32,668 bases of DNA from positions 1-32,668 of the forward strand of contig JAFGTE010000010.1 of assembly GCA_016934215.1 (NCBI GenBank), written 5' to 3'. Numbering within the stretch: position 1 is the first letter of the stretch; every line of letters starts with the position of its first letter. Origin of the DNA: Candidatus Peregrinibacteria bacterium. GTDB lineage: Bacteria; Patescibacteriota; Gracilibacteria; UM-FILTER-43-11. The notes under the pieces were generated by a model that was given only the letters and a program-made list of their open reading frames with translations, made no database searches and was not told the DNA's origin. Positions 28,731 through 32,668 of the stretch are shown piece after piece. The position numbers and the translations under genes were made by a program.

Positions 28731-29840
28731 ATGTCAACATATATTTTTATCCTTGGCAAGGAACCTGAGCTTTCCAAAGCCGAGCTTGCTGCACGTTACC
28801 CGACTTTAAAGTTTTTAAGCGAAGCTTCGGAGTTTGTCATGATGAAACTGTCTGATGATTTTAATCAGCAGGAATTTAATCATTTAGGCGGACAGATAAA
28901 GGCTGGTAAAGTTTTTGCTAAAACGAATAAAAAGGAGTTGATTTCATTGATTGCGGATTATCTTTTGGCAGATCATGATTCAGGTAAGCTCAATTACGGC
29001 CTTAGTGTACATGGCTGGCCTGAGAAGAATTTACGTTTTCTGCTTTTGGGTCTCAAGAAAGAATTCAAAACACGCGGTGTGAGCAGTCGTTTTGCGAATC
29101 AGGCATTCAAAAATATTTCAACAGCTCAGCACAAAGGACTCGCGGGCGGGCTGGAAATTCTGGTATGTAAAGAGCTCAGTGATTTCTATCTGGCTGAGGT
29201 TGTAGCGGTGCAGGATATTGATTCCTATTCAAAACGAGATTACAAAAAGCCTTTTCGTGATATGAAAGTGGGGATGCTGCCTCCTAAACTTGCTCAGATA
29301 ATGATCAATCTGACTGGTTCTGATGGCGTTATCTGGGATCCTTTTTGCGGTGGAGGAACACTTATTATGGAGGGGCTTCTGATGGGGCACGATATGATTG
29401 GTTCAGACATCAATGAGAAAATTTTAAAAGGGGCGAAGCAGAATGTTGAGTGGCTCAAAAAGGAGTTTGACGTTAAGGGGAAGGTAGATCTTTTTGCTCA
29501 TGATGCCACAAGAATGGTTCCTGATAAGAGCTTTGATGCGGTCTGTTTTGAGGGGTATCTGGGGCCGCCTCAGGGGCAGCTTAAACCAAAGAAAGAATTA
29601 GCTGATGTTTTAGGCGAGTTAACAAAACTCTATTATTTATTTTTTGATTCACTGAAGACAGCAGATTTCAAAGGGCCCATTGTCATCGGCCTTCCTTTTT
29701 TCAGGGTTAAAGAAGGTGAAATCTTTTTAAATGAAATGATTCATGGTGTTCGGTTGATGGGTTTTAAAAAGGAACTTGACCTTAAATATGCCCGCCAGGA
29801 CCAGCTGGTGGGGCGTCATATTCTTCGTTTCCGTTTATGA
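28731..29840 (+). CDS. Trm11/THUMP-like RNA methyltransferase
   Basis: Residues about 180-369 are a Rossmann SAM-dependent methyltransferase: VIWDPFCGGGTLIMEGLLMG is motif I, DMIGSDINEKILKGAKQN follows, and VDLFAHDATRM and SFDAVCFEGYLGPPQG stand where N-methylases have D/NPPY. The N-terminal 170 residues may be a THUMP/ferredoxin-like RNA-binding part, as in the Trm11-like family that makes N2-methylguanosine in tRNA. The altered catalytic motif makes the exact reaction uncertain. The gene is followed by mnmA with a 4-base ATGA overlap. TATAAT elements are at 28705-28710 and 28721-28726; the second would give a near-leaderless mRNA. Confidence 0.8.
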   Translation: MSTYIFILGKEPELSKAELAARYPTLKFLSEASEFVMMKLSDDFNQQEFNHLGGQIKAGKVFAKTNKKELISLIADYLLADHDSGKLNYGLSVHGWPEKNLRFLLLGLKKEFKTRGVSSRFANQAFKNISTAQHKGLAGGLEILVCKELSDFYLAEVVAVQDIDSYSKRDYKKPFRDMKVGMLPPKLAQIMINLTGSDGVIWDPFCGGGTLIMEGLLMGHDMIGSDINEKILKGAKQNVEWLKKEFDVKGKVDLFAHDATRMVPDKSFDAVCFEGYLGPPQGQLKPKKELADVLGELTKLYYLFFDSLKTADFKGPIVIGLPFFRVKEGEIFLNEMIHGVRLMGFKKELDLKYARQDQLVGRHILRFRL

Positions 29841-30877
29841 AAATAGCTGTGTTGGCATCAGGGGGGGTGGATAGCTCAGTGGCTCTCAGACTCCTTCATC
29901 GTGAGAAGCATGAGCTCAGGGCCTTCTATTTAAAGATCTGGCTGGAGGATGAACTTTCATATCTGGGGGAGTGCCCCTGGGAAGAAGATCTTTCTTACGT
30001 GCGTCAGATTTGTGAAGCAGCCAGTGTGCCGCTCCAAGTTGTGCCGATGCAAAAAGAGTACTGGCAGCGCGTGGTGCAGTATACGGTGAATGAAGCGAAG
30101 GCCGGCCGCACGCCGAATCCTGATATTCTCTGTAACCAGCAGATCAAGTTCGGTCAGTTTTATGAAGTGATCGATAAAAGTTTTGAAAAAGTGGCCACGG
30201 GGCATTATGCGCAAGTGGAAGAAACGGAAAAAGGGTTTATTCTGAAGCGGGCACCGGATCTGGTGAAAGATCAGACTTATTTTCTGGCTCAGATCAGTCA
30301 GGCTCAGCTAGGCCGCGCTCTGTTTCCAATTGGTTCTTATAATAAGAAAGAGGTAAGAAAGTTGGCACAAAAGTTTGATCTGCCAAATCAGGCACGCAAA
30401 GACAGTCAGGGAATTTGTTTTCTTGGGAAGATTCCTTTTCAGGAATTTCTGAAACATCATTTGGGTAAACATCCGGGTGACTTTGTGAACGTGGCAACGG
30501 GTAAGAAGGTGGGGGAGCATCTGGGTTATTGGTTCTACACAATTGGTCAGCGAAACGGACTCGGTTTAAGTGGCGGGCCCTGGTTTGTGGTAAAAAAGGA
30601 TATTGAAAAGAACGTGATCTTTCTGGCCCAAGGCTATGAACCAGAGGAAGTATATAAGGATGAATTTGAAGTAGGCTCTATTCATTTAATCAATCCTGAT
30701 TTTAAAAAAGTGACAGGGAGCCTACAAGTAAAGATCCGTCATGGGGTCGCGATGCATGACTGTCAGGTGGAGGGACAAAGGGTTTTGCTGAAAGAACCCG
30801 TACACGGTGTAGCTGCCGGGCAGTTCGCGGTTTTTTATGAGGGTGATGTTTGCTTAGGAAGTGCGGTTATTCTGTAG
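29837..30877 (+). CDS. mnmA: tRNA-specific 2-thiouridylase MnmA
   Basis: MnmA adds sulfur to U34 of tRNA-Lys, -Glu and -Gln. The 346-residue protein has the PP-loop SGGVDSSVALRLL (residues 8-20), the catalytic pair C99 (NPDILCNQQIKF) and C194 (KDSQGICFLG), and the C-terminal beta-barrel (WFYTIGQRNGLGL, then VKIRHG, AAGQFAVFYEGDVCLGSAVI). It overlaps the upstream methyltransferase by ATGA, so the two tRNA-modification genes are coupled. One likely substrate, tRNA-Lys(UUU), is encoded at 14865-14940. Confidence 0.96.
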   Translation: MKIAVLASGGVDSSVALRLLHREKHELRAFYLKIWLEDELSYLGECPWEEDLSYVRQICEAASVPLQVVPMQKEYWQRVVQYTVNEAKAGRTPNPDILCNQQIKFGQFYEVIDKSFEKVATGHYAQVEETEKGFILKRAPDLVKDQTYFLAQISQAQLGRALFPIGSYNKKEVRKLAQKFDLPNQARKDSQGICFLGKIPFQEFLKHHLGKHPGDFVNVATGKKVGEHLGYWFYTIGQRNGLGLSGGPWFVVKKDIEKNVIFLAQGYEPEEVYKDEFEVGSIHLINPDFKKVTGSLQVKIRHGVAMHDCQVEGQRVLLKEPVHGVAAGQFAVFYEGDVCLGSAVIL

Positions 30878-30922
30878 AGTTTTTATTTAGTGGGGTGTTG
30901 GCAGTACTCTTTAAACACACTC

Positions 30923-30958
30923 AAAAAAATTTACCCGATCTTTACCTCCGGAGGTAAA
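30923..30958 (-). terminator. probable nadA terminator with 18-bp palindrome
   Basis: TTTACCTCCGGAGGTAAA (30941-30958) is a perfect palindrome. On the minus strand a second pairing, TTTACC with GGGTAAA (about 30931-30937), brings a run of seven T (30929-30923) directly after the stem, which would end nadA transcripts. No T-run follows on the plus strand for mnmA. Confidence 0.45.
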
Positions 30959-31017
30959 AAATACTAATGTTAATAGGTTAATTTTTTTGAATGGTTTGAA
31001 TGGGTATGGGACAGTTG

Positions 31018-32019
31018 TTATAGGCTGACGATTTTAATCATTTTATTCAGGGCTTTTTGTGCTTTTTTGATGATGTCTTTTGGTAATTCCACAATTTGCT
31101 CTGGGCGAGGGGACTGAAGGCACTGCAGAATATCTTTGAGCATGATTTTTTTCATGTAGGGGCAGAGAGCACAGGAGCCGACAATTTTTTTGCCGGGTTT
31201 TTCGGTGCGCACTCTGTCTGAAAGGCCGCATTCGGTGGCTAACATAAATACATCGGCATCCGAAGTATCCACATAACGAAGCATTTGCTCGGTGCTGCCC
31301 ATCATGTCGGCTTCTTTTATGACGCTGGGGGCGCATTCCGAATGAGCCAGGATCTTTGCCTGTGGATATTCCTGACGGATCTCTTTGACGGCTTCGGAAG
31401 AGAATTCCTCGTGAACGATACAGCGCCCCTTCCAGGGGGTGAGCTTCTTTTTGGTCAGGGGTTGCAGATTTTTAGCCATAAATTCATCGGGAATAAAGAT
31501 GATTTCATTTTCTCGCATGCCTTCAATTATCTTTAGCGCATTACCGGAAGTGCATACAACGTCACTTTCAGCTTTTACTTCCGCGGTCGTGTTTATATAG
31601 GTAACAACGGCGGCGTTTGAGTGAGCTTTACGAAGGCCACGAACGTCGTCGGCCGTGATCGAATCAGCCAGACTGCAGCCAGCTATAGCAGGCACAAGCA
31701 CTGTTTTTTGCGGATTGAGTATTTTGGCGGTTTCAGCCATAAAATACACTGAACTAAACACAATAATATTTGCTGTTGTTTCGCGGGCCCGCATACTCAG
31801 CGCGTAAGAATCACCCAAATAATCCGCTACGCCGTACATGATATCGGGTGTCTGATAAGAATGGGCGAGAATGACCGCATTTCTCTTTTTTTTGAGCTGG
31901 TTGATCTCAAGGGTTAGCGGTGCAATCAGCTGGCAGTCAGGCTCGCTCCAGCCGACATGCTGCAGTTTTTCAAAGAGGCGGGTACTTTCCTTTGCTATTT
32001 CCTGATCGGTAAAATTCAT
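31018..32019 (-). CDS. nadA: quinolinate synthase
   Basis: NadA condenses iminoaspartate with dihydroxyacetone phosphate to make quinolinate for NAD synthesis, using a 4Fe-4S cluster. The 333-residue protein has ILAHSYQTPDI (50-60), LGDSYALS, FMAETAKIL, and the likely cluster ligands C115 (AGCSLADS), C200 (RCIVHEEF) and C283 or C286 (GSCALCPYM); HSECAP and ATECGLSDR are also typical. No nadB or nadC is in the window, so the source of iminoaspartate must lie elsewhere or be different. The gene is alone between mnmA and nhaA. Confidence 0.95.
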   Translation of the reverse strand: MNFTDQEIAKESTRLFEKLQHVGWSEPDCQLIAPLTLEINQLKKKRNAVILAHSYQTPDIMYGVADYLGDSYALSMRARETTANIIVFSSVYFMAETAKILNPQKTVLVPAIAGCSLADSITADDVRGLRKAHSNAAVVTYINTTAEVKAESDVVCTSGNALKIIEGMRENEIIFIPDEFMAKNLQPLTKKKLTPWKGRCIVHEEFSSEAVKEIRQEYPQAKILAHSECAPSVIKEADMMGSTEQMLRYVDTSDADVFMLATECGLSDRVRTEKPGKKIVGSCALCPYMKKIMLKDILQCLQSPRPEQIVELPKDIIKKAQKALNKMIKIVSL

Positions 32020-32113
32020 GGTTACAGTTTCTTTTATTTACTGAAAAAACTCAATACCTTGTTGGGATTTGAGGAGTGGCAAGCAGGCTGCCTACCACTT
32101 CCCCATGGTTTTC

Positions 32114-32668
32114 TTAGTTTTTGGTTTCCGTCACCACGCAAGGTGGTACAGGAATCTTCACCTCCTGTTGTTTTGAGGAGCGGCCAACGCCCATCATCTT
32201 GGCGACGACAAACGATACGAATGCAGCGCTGAAGGAAAGCAAAGCTCCCATCTTGGCTGCGTCTTGAGTCGCTCCCGGTGGGAAAGCGACGGTGGACACG
32301 AACAGTGCCACGGTGAATCCGATACCGGCCATGCAGCCGAGCACCAGCACATCGCGGAAGTTCATGCCGTTTGGTAGGTCCAGACGGAAAACTTTCACAG
32401 CCAGCAGCGTGAGCAGAAAGATACCGACCGGTTTGCCAACGAGCAGACCGATGGAAACGAAACTAGTCGTCATGCCCATGGCACCGAAGGCAACGCCGGC
32501 GTTGGCGAAGCCAAACAGCATCAGGATCAGTTCGACCGGTTTTTTCCACCAGTGTTCGAAGGCGTTGAGGGCGTCATCCGCGTGATCCTCAGCAAAGAGT
32601 CCGACATCCTTTTCTGCGTGCGGCAGGGTAGGGATGATGGGAACCAGTGCGAGGGCTGGGTGGATTCC
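32114..32668 (-). CDS. nhaA: Na+/H+ antiporter NhaA, 3' part (runs off the right edge)
   Basis: About the last 184 residues of NhaA are present. Reading on from the right edge gives GIHPALALVPIIPTLP, a polar loop ending NAFEHWWKKPVELILMLFG, then FANAGVAFG, GKPVGIFLLT and the FRDVLVLGCMAGIGFTVALFVSTVAF block of the last helices. The protein exchanges sodium for protons across the inner membrane. The true start lies beyond 32668. Codons end more often in G or C than in neighbours such as nadA, and the local G+C is higher, so it may have been acquired. A short hairpin region lies between it and nadA. Confidence 0.9.
   Translation of the reverse strand, partial: GIHPALALVPIIPTLPHAEKDVGLFAEDHADDALNAFEHWWKKPVELILMLFGFANAGVAFGAMGMTTSFVSIGLLVGKPVGIFLLTLLAVKVFRLDLPNGMNFRDVLVLGCMAGIGFTVALFVSTVAFPPGATQDAAKMGALLSFSAAFVSFVVAKMMGVGRSSKQQEVKIPVPPCVVTETKN

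Noticed and set aside
29837-29840. Possible UGA recoding to glycine as in Gracilibacteria
   Set aside because: TGA ends well-defined proteins at their normal length (methyltransferase at 29838-29840, rimO at 14023-14025, comEC at 7101-7103).

Overview
The window looks like a chromosomal segment of a Candidate Phyla Radiation (Patescibacteria) genome; Candidatus Peregrinibacteria is my best guess, and nothing in the sequence proves it. Support: short intergenic gaps, weak or absent Shine-Dalgarno sequences, many unrecognised short proteins, concatenated VirB2-like pilin proteins, a two-part ComEC without the beta-lactamase domain, and an rpmH-rnpA-yidC-jag block without dnaA beside it. TGA is a normal stop (for example 29838-29840 and 14023-14025), so this is not a code-25 Gracilibacteria or Absconditabacteria genome. 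Most of the window is moderate in GC; the gene at 7418-7831 and the nhaA end at the right edge are clearly richer in G+C by eye.

Layout. 1-5252: partial tRNA-Arg, a holin-like membrane protein, yebC, the rpsF-rpsR operon (no ssb between them), a PcrA/UvrD helicase and rsmA. 5253-12671 is an accessory stretch: a nested palindrome, a 111-residue unknown protein, comEC, then a strong promoter with a long hairpin-rich leader in front of a high-GC gene that carries its own hairpin, a divergent PLP-enzyme-like protein, a TrmB-type regulator, a perfect consensus promoter with another structured leader, an 84-residue protein and a 515-residue coiled-coil protein. 12727-17520: rimO, a plant UER1/RHM-like sugar-nucleotide epimerase/reductase, tRNA-Lys, a CvpA-like membrane protein, alkyladenine glycosylase, a small His-rich membrane protein, a PF03773 permease and tRNA-Met.

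17581-18088 holds what I consider the best find: a promoter, a 16-codon leader peptide with five consecutive leucine codons, mutually exclusive hairpins and an intrinsic terminator, in front of an unknown 105-residue protein. This is the full layout of a ribosome-mediated, leucine-sensing attenuator.

18094-23709 is a five-gene minus-strand operon (two triple-repeat pilin-like proteins, aroC, a DUF4349-like protein, a second PF03773 permease). Its promoter appears to share one palindromic -35 hexamer with the divergent rpmF-nusB-rnc operon. 25170-28641 contains jag/khpB, yidC, rnpA, rpmH (43 codons), a TIM-barrel sugar isomerase-like protein and a membrane-anchored protein. 28731-32668: a Trm11-like methyltransferase translationally overlapped with mnmA, then nadA and the 3' part of nhaA, which runs off the right edge.

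Regulation visible in the sequence: several sigma70-type promoters (TTGACA/TATAAT-like, 16-18 bp spacers), a probable TrmB regulon of two sites with the same geometry at 10351-10369 and 10431-10449, and one strong plus one possible attenuator. Translation, RNA processing and tRNA-modification genes dominate the conserved part; the accessory stretch mostly holds genes I cannot name.
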